64,000 nt of DNA from Blastopirellula sediminis. GTDB lineage: Bacteria; Planctomycetota; Planctomycetia; Pirellulales; Pirellulaceae. Of the stretch, positions 16,984 through 25,239 are shown in pieces. Both the position numbers and the translations under genes were made by a program. The notes beneath the pieces were generated by a model, which saw only the letters and a list, made by a program, of their open reading frames with translations, was not told where the DNA came from and searched no databases. The number at the start of each line of letters is the position of its first letter. Positions within the stretch are counted from its first letter, which is position 1. Location of the stretch: the NCBI RefSeq assembly GCF_020966755.1, contig NZ_JAJKFT010000010.1:620001-684000 (forward strand), in the 5' to 3' direction.

Positions 16984-17493
16984 ATGAGCGAAAGCCTGCA
17001 ACACAAGCTTGATCGCGTGCGTCCTCCGCGCGTGCAGATTACGTACGACGTCGAAACCGGCGGCGCCATGGAAGTGAAAGAGCTTCCGCTGGTCGTCGGC
17101 GTGATGGCCGATCTCTCGGGTCAGCCGAAAGAAGCTTTGCCGGGCATCAAGCAGCGCAAGTTCGTCCCGATTGATCGCGACAACTTCAACAGCGTCCTGG
17201 AAAAGAGCGGCGCCCGCGTCGCGATGCAGGTTCCGAACGTGTTGGAAGACGACAACACCAACCTCAGCGTCGAGCTGAACTTCAAAGACATGACCGACTT
17301 CGAGCCGACCGCCGTCGCTCGCCAAGTTCCGGTTCTGGCCAACCTGCTCGAAATGCGCGATCGCCTGAAGCAGCTCCTCAGCAAGATGGAAGGCAACGAC
17401 GCTTTGTGCGGCTTGCTGGACAACACCCTGAGCGACGATTCGGCTCGCGACGAAGTCAGCAAAGACCTGGGCGTCGAAGCTCCGACCGCTTAG
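16984..17493 (+). CDS. tssB: T6SS contractile sheath small subunit TssB (VipA)
   Basis: 169 residues with AAGGA upstream of the start. It shows the VipA pattern: ESLQHKLDRVRPPRVQITYDVET, then ELPLVVGVMADLSG, LPGIKQRKFVPIDRDNF, and ELNFKDMTDFEPTAVARQVP, with LLEMRDRLKQLL and a short acidic tail. Together with TssC it assembles into the contractile sheath around the Hcp tube. The length is normal for the family. tssC follows after 57 bases, as in nearly all T6SS clusters. Confidence 0.97.
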   Translation: MSESLQHKLDRVRPPRVQITYDVETGGAMEVKELPLVVGVMADLSGQPKEALPGIKQRKFVPIDRDNFNSVLEKSGARVAMQVPNVLEDDNTNLSVELNFKDMTDFEPTAVARQVPVLANLLEMRDRLKQLLSKMEGNDALCGLLDNTLSDDSARDEVSKDLGVEAPTA

Positions 17494-17550
17494 TTCCCGT
17501 TCCGCAACAAACGCAACACAAGCAACGCAAGTAACTGGAGATAATCGATA

Positions 17551-19023
17551 ATGGCTGCTGAAAACCAAACCAACGCCGGCGGAGCGGCGACCATGGAGCT
17601 GACGCTCCTGGATCAGATCCTGGAAAACACCCGTCCGCTCGACGACGCGGAAATGGAATTGAACAAGTCGTACATCGAAGAATTCGTTCGCCAGGCCGCC
17701 GGTGACCAGACCAAGGTCTCGAAGGACGCCGCGACGAAGATCAACTTCTGGATCGCTGAGCTCGACAAGAAGATCTCGGCCCAGCTGAACGAAGTCATGC
17801 ACGCCGAAAAGTTCCAGCAACTGGAAAGCACCTGGCGCGGCCTGCACTACCTGGTCCACGAATCGGAAACCGGCACCTCGCTGAAGATTCGCGTCATGAA
17901 CGCGACCAAGCGCGACCTGCTGAAGGACCTGGAAACCGCGGTCGAATTCGACCAGAGCGCGATCTTCAAGAAGATCTACGAAGAAGAATACGGCCAACTC
18001 GGCGGTCAGCCTTACGGTCTGCTCATCGGCGATTACGAGTTCTCGCGTCGTCCGGAAGACATCAACCTGTTGAAGCTGATGTCGAACGTCGCCGCTGCGG
18101 CTCACGCTCCGCTGATCTCGGCCGCTTCGCCGTCGCTGTTCAACCTCGACAGCTTCTCGGACCTGCCGAACCCGCGCGACCTGGCCAAGATCTTCGAAGG
18201 CGCGACCCACACCTCGTGGCGTTCGTTCCGCGACAGCGAAGATTCGCGTTACGTCGCTCTGACCCTGCCGCACGTCCTCGGACGTCTGCCGTACGGCGAA
18301 GAGTTCAAGAAGGTTGAAGAATTCAACTTTGAAGAAGCGGTCGACGGCAAGGACTACACCAAGTACTTGTGGATGAACGCCGCGTGGGCCTATGGCGCTC
18401 GCATCACCAATGCGTTCTCGAAGTACGGCTGGTTCGCCAAGGTTCGCGGCGTCGAAGGCGGCGGTAAGGTCGAAAACCTGCCGGTTCACACCTTCCCGAC
18501 CGACGACGGCGACGTCGCCATGAAGTGCCCGACCGAAATCGCGATCAGCGATCGTCGTGAATTCGAGCTGTCCAACCTCGGCTTCCTGCCGCTGTTGCAC
18601 GCCAAGAACACCGACTACGCCGTCTTCATGGGCGCCCAAAGCTGCCAGAAGCCGAAGGTTTACTTCGACGAAGACGCCAACGCCAACGCCGAACTGTCGG
18701 CCCGCATCAACTTCCTGTTGTGCGTGTCGCGTTTCGCCCATTACCTGAAGGTCATGGCTCGCGACAAGATCGGCTCGAACCTGGAAGTCGCCGAAGCCGA
18801 ACGTTGGCTCAACAGCTGGATCAGCAACTACGTTTGCGATCCCGCCACGGCCGGCGACGAAACCAAGGCCAAGTGCCCGCTGGCCGACGCTCGCGTCGAA
18901 GTCCGCGAAGTCAAAGGCAAGCCGGGTTGGTACGAAGCCGTCGCTTGGCTCCGTCCGCACTTCCAGCTCGAAACGCTCGAAGCCTCGATGCGTTTGGTCG
19001 CCGAAGTGCCGAAGCAAGGCTAG
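17551..19023 (+). CDS. tssC: T6SS contractile sheath large subunit TssC (VipB)
   Basis: 490 residues, start preceded by GGAGA. Family landmarks are all present: QLESTWRGLHYLVHESETGTSLKIRVMNATK, GQPYGLLIGDYEFSRRPED, LKLMSNVAAAAHAPLISAASP, the WRSFRDSEDSRYVALTLPHVLGRLPYG block, and CVSRFAHYLKVMARDKIGS near the C-terminus. The length is typical. Codon use is strongly biased, fitting a highly expressed structural protein. A long GC-rich hairpin (19037-19065) lies just after the stop and before hcp. Confidence 0.97.
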   Translation: MAAENQTNAGGAATMELTLLDQILENTRPLDDAEMELNKSYIEEFVRQAAGDQTKVSKDAATKINFWIAELDKKISAQLNEVMHAEKFQQLESTWRGLHYLVHESETGTSLKIRVMNATKRDLLKDLETAVEFDQSAIFKKIYEEEYGQLGGQPYGLLIGDYEFSRRPEDINLLKLMSNVAAAAHAPLISAASPSLFNLDSFSDLPNPRDLAKIFEGATHTSWRSFRDSEDSRYVALTLPHVLGRLPYGEEFKKVEEFNFEEAVDGKDYTKYLWMNAAWAYGARITNAFSKYGWFAKVRGVEGGGKVENLPVHTFPTDDGDVAMKCPTEIAISDRREFELSNLGFLPLLHAKNTDYAVFMGAQSCQKPKVYFDEDANANAELSARINFLLCVSRFAHYLKVMARDKIGSNLEVAEAERWLNSWISNYVCDPATAGDETKAKCPLADARVEVREVKGKPGWYEAVAWLRPHFQLETLEASMRLVAEVPKQG

Positions 19024-19036
19024 TTGAAAATCGCGC

Positions 19037-19065
19037 GGATCGCGCCGCCTGACGCGGCGCGGTCC
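19037..19065 (+). other. GC-rich hairpin between tssC and hcp
   Basis: Twelve-base arms (eight perfect core pairs CGCGCCGC/GCGGCGCG, extended by a wobble) around a CTGAC loop, with no T tract after it. It could protect the 3' end of the upstream message or set differential expression of tssC and hcp. Confidence 0.6.
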
Positions 19066-19113
19066 CCTTTATCCTTCTAAAGAAACTTCACGCATAACTA
19101 CGGAGCCACAATC

Positions 19114-19629
19114 ATGGCAGTCGATTACTTTTTGAAGATCTCGGATATCGATGGCGAATCGTCCGACTCGGTGCACGCCAAAGAAATCGAAATTTCGGAA
19201 TTCAACTGGAGCGCCACCCAGACCGGCACCTTCGCTCAAGGTTCGGGCGGCGGCGCCGGCAAGGTCAAAATGAACGATTTCGAGTTCATGACCCGCACCG
19301 GTAAGGCCTCGCCGAAACTGATGCTCGCCTGCGCCAAGGGGGATCACATTCCGGAAGTGACCCTCACCTGCCGTAAGGCTGGCGGCGGTCAGCAAGAGTT
19401 CTACAAGATCACGATGAAGGACGTCCTGGTCGCTCACTATCAAACCGGCAGCCATCGCAACACTGGTTCGACCGAAGAAAACGCTGGCTACGATGACGGC
19501 CTGCCGCGCGACTTCGTGAAACTGAACTTCGCGAAGATCGAATGCGAATATCGTCCGCAGAAGGACGACGGCAGCATGGACAACCCGGTCAAAGCCGGTT
19601 ACGACCTGAAGGCCAACAAGCCTGTCTAA
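19114..19629 (+). CDS. hcp: T6SS tube protein Hcp (TssD)
   Basis: 171 residues; GGAG lies upstream of the ATG. The Hcp fold is recognised by MAVDYFLKISDIDGESSDSVHAKEIEISEFNW, the FEFMTRTGKASPKLMLACAKGDHIPEVTLTCRKAGG core, QEFYKITMKDVLVAHYQTG, and LNFAKIECEYRPQ at the end. Hcp hexamers stack to form the tube propelled by the TssBC sheath. A classical intrinsic terminator follows at 19661-19695, before tssE, so hcp can be made in excess over the baseplate genes. There is no signal peptide, as expected. Confidence 0.96.
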   Translation: MAVDYFLKISDIDGESSDSVHAKEIEISEFNWSATQTGTFAQGSGGGAGKVKMNDFEFMTRTGKASPKLMLACAKGDHIPEVTLTCRKAGGGQQEFYKITMKDVLVAHYQTGSHRNTGSTEENAGYDDGLPRDFVKLNFAKIECEYRPQKDDGSMDNPVKAGYDLKANKPV

Positions 19630-19660
19630 GCGAACCTGGTTCGTTTGACGCAAACCACGG

Positions 19661-19695
19661 AAATCAGGCGGATCGCCGCCGCGGCCGCCTGATTT
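19661..19695 (+). terminator. Intrinsic terminator between hcp and tssE
   Basis: Perfect 11-base arms AAATCAGGCGG and CCGCCTGATTT around a 13-base GC-rich loop, followed by a TCCTTTTTT tract. It sits inside the T6SS operon, so it is probably a partial terminator. Confidence 0.85.
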
Positions 19696-19787
19696 TCCTT
19701 TTTTCCCGCTCGCCTCGACCGACGTCCGCTTCTTGACCCGCCGCTGGACGTTCCCCAATCCCTCCGCTCCCCTTCGGAGGCGTGGAC

Positions 19788-20270
19788 ATGCCGAGACCGA
19801 CCCTCACTCCTGATTTGACGCCATCGATTTACGATCGATTGGTCGACGCCTGTTTCGAAATGGAGCCTGACAGCCGCTCGATGAGCGTGCGCGGCTTCGT
19901 GCTGGGCATCTGTCGCGACCTCGAAGATCTGCTGAACACCTCCGCGTCTCGCCCGGCCGACGAAGTCGAAGCTCCGGCCGTTCGCGATTCGGTCTATTGC
20001 TACGGCGTTCCCGAATTGACGCTGCACGACGGCGCTACGCGAGCTGACATGCTCGCCCTGGCCGCCGATATCGAAAACACGATTCGTCGCTTTGAACCGC
20101 GTCTTGATACGGTTCGCGTCAATCTCGACGTCGAGAAGCGCAGCATGTGGAACCGCATTTCGTTTGCCATCGAAGGAACGTCCAAGGCGTTGCCCAACGC
20201 GCGCATTCGCGTCGAAGCGGCGCTCAACCCCACCAACCGTCGCATTGAAGTGACGCCGAACGAATCATGA
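19788..20270 (+). CDS. tssE: T6SS baseplate protein TssE (gp25-like)
   Basis: 160 residues from the ATG at 19788: GGAGG at 19776-19780 is seven bases away from it, whereas the GTG at 19782 is only one base from the site. The gp25/TssE pattern is clear: SIYDRLVDACFEMEPDS near the N-terminus, VLGICRDLEDLLNTS, then VRDSVYCYGVPELT, and IENTIRRFEPRLDTVRVNLD. It joins TssF and TssG as the wedge of the baseplate that triggers sheath contraction. The stop overlaps the tssF start by four bases (ATGA). Confidence 0.93.
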   Translation: MPRPTLTPDLTPSIYDRLVDACFEMEPDSRSMSVRGFVLGICRDLEDLLNTSASRPADEVEAPAVRDSVYCYGVPELTLHDGATRADMLALAADIENTIRRFEPRLDTVRVNLDVEKRSMWNRISFAIEGTSKALPNARIRVEAALNPTNRRIEVTPNES

Positions 20271-22117
20271 ACGACACCCTCTTCCCCTACTACGAACGTG
20301 AACTGCTGCTCGCTCGCGAACAGTCGCAGCAATTCGCCCGCAAGCATCCAGCCGCCGCGGGACGTTTGCTGCTGGAAGCGAACCGCAGCCGCGACCCGCA
20401 CGTCGAACGGCTGATCGAGTCGTTCGCACTGATCGCCGGCCGGATCCAGAAGAAGCTGGACGACGATTTTCCGGAAGTGACCGACGCGCTGCTGGAGGTT
20501 TTGTATCCCCACTACCTTGCGCCGATTCCGTCGCTCGCCACGGTTCAGTTTCAACCCGATCCGACCAACCCACAAGTCACCGGCACCAAAATCGCCCGCG
20601 GTAGCCAACTCCGTACGCAGCGCGTCGGCGACGGCCCCTGCTTCTTCCGCACTTGCTACGACACCACCGTCTGGCCGGTCGAAGTCGCCCAGGTCGACAC
20701 GCATACGCCTCCCTGGAACACGACGATCGACGTTCGCCGCGATGCGATGGCGGCGATCCGGATTCGTCTCCGCTGCCAGGCCGACGCCACCTTCAGCAAA
20801 CTGCCGCTCGATTCGCTCCGCTTTCATTTGCACGGCGGCGACCAGGTTACCGCGGTCCTGTACGAATACCTGCTGAACCATTGCAACCGGGTTTCGATCG
20901 TCGCCGCCGGCGACAAGCCGAATCAGAAGTGCGTCAACTTCGATCCGAATGCCGTGATCAAGCCGGTTGGTTTCCAGCCGGAAGAAGCGTTGATGCCGTC
21001 GGCCGCCCAAGGCCAGGCCGGCTATCATCTGCTGACTGACTTGTTCGCCTATCCCGAGAAATTCCTCTACTTCGATCTGCATGGCTTCCAACGCGCCGCT
21101 TCGGCCGGTTGGCAACAAGAAGTCGACATCTGGTTCTTTTTCGACCGAGTTGAACCGCTGATCCATGGCGCCGTTCATGCCGACACGTTCCGGCTCGGCT
21201 GCACTCCGGTTATCAACCTATTCGACAAGATCTGCGAACCGGTCTCGATCGACCATCGCCGTAGCGAATATCGGATCACCCCTGACGTGCAGCGACCGAA
21301 CGAAGTTGAAGTTCACTCGATTCGCAAAGTGACGGCGCAAGGAATGGACGGCGACATCGAGTTTCGTCCGTTCTACGCGATTGGTCACGCGAGCAGCTGG
21401 AATCCGGCCGCGCCGGACGAAGCGTATTGGCATTTGTCGCGGCGTCCTTCGACGCAGCCGGGGGATGAAGGGGACGACGCCTTCCTGCAATTGGTCGACC
21501 TCAACTTCGATCCTTGCCGTCCTTCCGACGCCGTCGCAACCGTACACGCGATTTGCTCGAACCGCGACTTGCCGACCAATCTGTATAACCAATGGGGGAC
21601 GGCCGAGTTTCAATTGCAGATTCCCGCGCCGATCAAAGGAACGCGCTGCTTGCGTCAACCGACGCCGCCGCTGCGTCCTCCGGTCGACAACGGCAATCGT
21701 TGGCGTTTGATTACCCATCTGTCGCTCAACCATTTGTCGCTAACCGACAAGCACGGGATCGACAGTCTCCGCGAAATCCTCCGTCTCTACGACTTTTCGA
21801 CCGACGGCAACGGCCACGAACGGGCGATTCGCAACCGCCAGATGATCGAAGGCTTGCAGACCCTCCGCTGCGATCGGACCGTCGCTCGCATTGGCAGTTC
21901 GCTAAAAGGGGGCTTCTGCCGCGGCCTTGAAATTCGTATCGAACTGGACGACCAGAAGTATCACGGAGTCGGCGCCTATTTGTTCGCCTCGGTATTGGAA
22001 CGTTTCCTGGGACTCTATGTAAACATCAACTCGTTCACGCAATTGGTCGCCGTTACGCAACAGCGCGGCTTGCTGAAGCGCTTTGAACCTCGCGCCGGGG
22101 AGGCGATGCTGTTATGA
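20267..22117 (+). CDS. tssF: T6SS baseplate protein TssF
   Basis: 616 residues. The N-terminus FPYYERELLLAREQSQQFARKHPAAAGRLLLE is a hallmark of TssF, followed by RDPHVERLIESFALIAGRIQKKLDDDFPEVTDALLEVLYPHYLAP. Further on are ILTHLSLNHLSL-type (THLSLNHLSLT) and GRGLEIRIELDD-like (CRGLEIRIELDDQKY) segments near the C-terminus, as in the family. The start overlaps the tssE stop and its stop overlaps the tssG start (ATGA both times), which gives tight stoichiometric coupling of TssE/F/G. Confidence 0.96.
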   Translation: MNDTLFPYYERELLLAREQSQQFARKHPAAAGRLLLEANRSRDPHVERLIESFALIAGRIQKKLDDDFPEVTDALLEVLYPHYLAPIPSLATVQFQPDPTNPQVTGTKIARGSQLRTQRVGDGPCFFRTCYDTTVWPVEVAQVDTHTPPWNTTIDVRRDAMAAIRIRLRCQADATFSKLPLDSLRFHLHGGDQVTAVLYEYLLNHCNRVSIVAAGDKPNQKCVNFDPNAVIKPVGFQPEEALMPSAAQGQAGYHLLTDLFAYPEKFLYFDLHGFQRAASAGWQQEVDIWFFFDRVEPLIHGAVHADTFRLGCTPVINLFDKICEPVSIDHRRSEYRITPDVQRPNEVEVHSIRKVTAQGMDGDIEFRPFYAIGHASSWNPAAPDEAYWHLSRRPSTQPGDEGDDAFLQLVDLNFDPCRPSDAVATVHAICSNRDLPTNLYNQWGTAEFQLQIPAPIKGTRCLRQPTPPLRPPVDNGNRWRLITHLSLNHLSLTDKHGIDSLREILRLYDFSTDGNGHERAIRNRQMIEGLQTLRCDRTVARIGSSLKGGFCRGLEIRIELDDQKYHGVGAYLFASVLERFLGLYVNINSFTQLVAVTQQRGLLKRFEPRAGEAMLL

Positions 22118-23238
22118 TCGCATCGACCCAACCGTCGCAATTGCGGGCTCCGGCCGGCTCGGTCCTGGAGCGGCTTTACAAAGATCCGCAGACGTTCGAC
22201 TTCTTCCAGGCGGTTCGCCTGTTGGAACGAAGTAACCGTGCGCAGAAGCACGAAGAACGCCGCCCCTGCGTCCGGTTCCGCGCTTACAATTCCTCGTCGT
22301 TCCCGGCGAGCGAAATCTACGACCTCGTCCAATCGCCCGACGATCCGCAAGCGACCGAGATGACGGTGACGTTCCTCGGTTTGACCGGCCCGAGCGGGGT
22401 CCTGCCGCATCACTACACCGAGATGCTGCAGCGGCTGCATCGCGAACTGCGCGGCGAGCACAAGTTCGCCCTGCGAGACTGGTTCGACCTGTTCAACGAT
22501 CGCCTGACGCGGCTGTTTTATCGCGTCTGGGAAAAGAACCGCTATTGGGTTCCCTACTCGCGGCGTGAGTTCGAACAAAAGTCGCCGGACGCGTTCACGC
22601 AAGGCTTGCTCAGCCTCAGCGGCTTTGGTCTGCCGACGCTTCGCGATCGCCTGCAACGCGAGGACGACAATGCCGGCGTCAGCGACCTCGCCCTGCTGCG
22701 CTACAGCGGCCTCTTCGCCCAGCAGCGCCGATCGGCCGAAAACCTTCGCCGCATATTGGTCGACTACTTCCACATTCCGATCGAAGTGAAGCCGCTGCAA
22801 GGGCAATGGCTCTCGCTCGATCAGAGCCAACAAACCAAGATCGGCCGCTATCGCCACAACCAGCAGCTAGGCAAAACGGCGGTCGTGGGACGTCGCGTCT
22901 GGGAACTTCAACACAAGTTCCGCCTGCGACTTGGTCCGCTGACGCTCGAGCAATTCCAAGAATTCCTGCCGGCGCCGCCGGCGCTCGACGCCGCGTCGCA
23001 TCGCCACACGAATGCGATTTGCGGGCAAGGGCAGTGGTCGCTGGGTCAGTTGACGCGAGTCTTCGTCGGGCCATCGCTCGACTTCGACATTCAGCTGGTG
23101 CTGAAAAAGGAAGAAGTGCCGCAAACGCAGCTCTCGGGCGATCCGCGCAAGGCCTCGCGCCTGGGCTGGAACTCGTGGATCGGCGCCAAGCCGGCGACTG
23201 CCGATCGAGACGACGCCTGTTTCGCGATTGAGAATTAG
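22114..23238 (+). CDS. tssG: T6SS baseplate protein TssG
   Basis: 374 residues. Family features are FDFFQAVRLLERSN near residue 30, RFRAYNSSSFPASEIYDL, the VTFLGLTGPSGVLPHHYTEML signature, LRDWFDLFNDRLTRLFYRVWEK, and a C-terminal RLRLGPLTLEQFQEFLP block. TssG bridges TssF copies in the baseplate wedge. It is translationally coupled to tssF. It is the last gene of the arm; a hairpin terminator lies 17 bases after the stop. The tssK, clpV and vgrG genes that often follow are absent. Confidence 0.95.
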   Translation: MIASTQPSQLRAPAGSVLERLYKDPQTFDFFQAVRLLERSNRAQKHEERRPCVRFRAYNSSSFPASEIYDLVQSPDDPQATEMTVTFLGLTGPSGVLPHHYTEMLQRLHRELRGEHKFALRDWFDLFNDRLTRLFYRVWEKNRYWVPYSRREFEQKSPDAFTQGLLSLSGFGLPTLRDRLQREDDNAGVSDLALLRYSGLFAQQRRSAENLRRILVDYFHIPIEVKPLQGQWLSLDQSQQTKIGRYRHNQQLGKTAVVGRRVWELQHKFRLRLGPLTLEQFQEFLPAPPALDAASHRHTNAICGQGQWSLGQLTRVFVGPSLDFDIQLVLKKEEVPQTQLSGDPRKASRLGWNSWIGAKPATADRDDACFAIEN

Positions 23239-23255
23239 CCAGCAAGAAAACGAAA

Positions 23256-23286
23256 ACGGGCGACAGTCGTGGCAACCGTCGCCCGT
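23256..23286 (+). terminator. Terminator at the end of the T6SS plus-strand arm
   Basis: Perfect nine-base arms ACGGGCGAC/GTCGCCCGT with a 13-base loop; an A-rich stretch precedes it and no strong T tract follows. Confidence 0.6.
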
Positions 23287-23316
23287 CCTCTCACCCCGTT
23301 ATAACGGAAGGCTTGC

Positions 23317-25143
23317 TTATTTCTTCAGCGTTTTCGTCGCTTGGACCAGCTTCAGGAACTCGCCCCGATAGCTGTCGTCGCCAACGTTGTTGCTGACCAG
23401 CTCGGTGATCTCGTCCAGATTCACTTTGGCGTCCTGTTCGTCCCCTCGCAACAGCATGCCGAACATCGCTACGCCGGTGGCGAATTGGAAGTCGCCGGTC
23501 GCTTCGCCAAAGCGATGTCCCGAATCTTTCACGGCGACCGACATCAGCGTGCTTTCGTCTTCGTCCGGCTGCTTGTAGCGAATCTTCAGCGTCAGCAGTT
23601 CGTCGCTATCGGCCGCTTCGGTCTTTTCGCGAGTCGACTGATACTTCAAATCGTCGACCTTGGCGGTCGAGACCGGCGACTCGACTGAGGCGGGAACGAT
23701 TTCGTAGAAGGCGGTGACGCAGTGACCGGCGCCAATTTCGCCGGCGTCCTTCTTGTCGTCATTGAAGTCCTCGTTGGCGAGCACGCGGTTTTCGTACCCG
23801 ACCAGGCGATAGGCCGAGACCTTGTTCGGGTTGAATTCGATTTGGATCTTCACATCCTTGGCGATCGTCGTCAGCGTGCCGCTCATCTGTTCGACCAGCA
23901 CCTTTTTCGCTTCCTGCATCGTGTCGATAAACGCGTAGTTGCCGTTCGCTTTGCCCGACAGCTCTTCCATCATCGAGTCATTGTGGTTGCCGATGCCGAA
24001 GCCCATCACGCTGAGGAAGACGCCCGACTTCGCTTTTTCGGCCGCCATGGTGACCAGGTCGCTGGTGCTGGTGACGCCGACGTTGAAGTCGCCGTCCGTG
24101 CAAAGGATGACGCGATTGACGCCTCCTTTGATGAAGTTCTCCATCGCCGTTTGATAGGCGAGCGCGATCCCCTGACCGCCGTTGGTCGAACCGCCGGCTT
24201 GCAGACGATCGAGCGCTTCCATGATGGTCGACTTGTCGTCGCCGTTGGTGCTGTTGAGCACCATCCCAGCGGCGCCGGCGTAGACGACGATCGCAACTTT
24301 GTCATTTTCGCCCAGCTGATCGACCAGCAGCTTCATCCCTTGCTTTAGCAGCGGCAGTTTACGGGGATCATCCATCGAGCCCGAAACGTCGAGCAGAAAG
24401 ACCAGGTTGCTCGCGGGGCGATTGGCGTTGTCGATCTCTTTTCCCTTGATGCCGATCCGCACCAATCGATGATCGGGGTTCCAAGGGCATGCGGCCACTT
24501 CCGTATTCGCCGCGAAAGGATGCTGGTCCGTGGGAGCCTGATAGTTGTACGTGAAGTAGTTGATCAACTCTTCCACGCGAACCGCCCCTTGCGGCGGCAG
24601 TTGGTTGTAGTCGACCAGGTAAGAGCGAATCTTCGAGTAGCTCGCGGTATCGACGTCGATCGAGAAGGTCGAAAGCGGCTCGTCCGCGACGGCGCGGAAC
24701 GGATTGACTTCGACATGGGCGAACTTGTCGCCGCTCATCCCTGGACCTTCCCCTTGGCCTGGAACCGGAACAGGATTGTTCACGATCGCCGCTAAGGGCG
24801 CTTCTTCCGCGGCTGGTTGCATACCCGGTGCGCCCGCCGACATCTCGCGAGGCATTCGCCAATGCACGACGCCTCCCTCCGGCCCCGAAGCGACAGACGA
24901 GGCCGGGGTCGCCGCATAGGCGTTCTTCTTCGCTTCCGATTTCATATCGGAAACGGACATCGGCTCGAATTCCGCCATCTCTAGCTCGGTGATCGCTTCG
25001 TCCGTCTTCCCCGCGACCGCGCCGCTCGTGACGGCTACCGCGTCATCCTGCGGTTGCGGCCCGGAATTGTTGTCCGCGGTCGGTTGGCGGCATCCGCAGA
25101 GGGCCGCGAGAGCCAGCAGCAATACAAACTTCGAAACTCGCAT
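23317..25143 (-). CDS. Lipoprotein with von Willebrand factor A domain (YfbK type)
   Basis: 608 residues; AGGGAGA precedes the start. The N-terminus is a lipoprotein signal (ALAALCGC, lipid cysteine at residue 18). After a disordered Ala/Glu-rich stretch comes the YfbK-type N-terminal domain (VNPFRAVADEPLSTFSIDVDTASYSKIR, VRVEELINYFTYNY). A VWA domain follows with an intact MIDAS motif, FLLDVSGSM, and VNRVILCTDGDFNVG. The C-terminal DUF3520-like region contains LKIRYKQPDEDESTLMSVAV. VWA domains bind proteins through a metal; these lipoproteins are exported and of unknown partner. It is convergent with the T6SS arm but not obviously part of it. Confidence 0.92.
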   Translation of the reverse strand: MRVSKFVLLLALAALCGCRQPTADNNSGPQPQDDAVAVTSGAVAGKTDEAITELEMAEFEPMSVSDMKSEAKKNAYAATPASSVASGPEGGVVHWRMPREMSAGAPGMQPAAEEAPLAAIVNNPVPVPGQGEGPGMSGDKFAHVEVNPFRAVADEPLSTFSIDVDTASYSKIRSYLVDYNQLPPQGAVRVEELINYFTYNYQAPTDQHPFAANTEVAACPWNPDHRLVRIGIKGKEIDNANRPASNLVFLLDVSGSMDDPRKLPLLKQGMKLLVDQLGENDKVAIVVYAGAAGMVLNSTNGDDKSTIMEALDRLQAGGSTNGGQGIALAYQTAMENFIKGGVNRVILCTDGDFNVGVTSTSDLVTMAAEKAKSGVFLSVMGFGIGNHNDSMMEELSGKANGNYAFIDTMQEAKKVLVEQMSGTLTTIAKDVKIQIEFNPNKVSAYRLVGYENRVLANEDFNDDKKDAGEIGAGHCVTAFYEIVPASVESPVSTAKVDDLKYQSTREKTEAADSDELLTLKIRYKQPDEDESTLMSVAVKDSGHRFGEATGDFQFATGVAMFGMLLRGDEQDAKVNLDEITELVSNNVGDDSYRGEFLKLVQATKTLKK

Positions 25144-25239
25144 CGGATTCTCCCTGGAATAGCTGGAGCTGCACCGACGCCAGAATCAGACGCGGGCAGA
25201 GGTTGTCTTGGTTCAACCAGCTAGACGAGAGATCCCCCG

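Noticed and set aside
16141-19017. A 958-codon minus-strand open frame opposite tssA-tssB-tssC
   Set aside because: It lies antisense to three clearly conserved T6SS genes; the third-position GC bias of those genes removes stops on the other strand. The translation is Arg/Val/Phe-rich with no domain.
16984-22117. Phage tail or extracellular contractile injection system instead of T6SS
   Set aside because: TssL, TssM, TssA, TssF and TssG are all T6SS-specific; no phage structural, lysis or AAA-ATPase genes of eCIS type are present.
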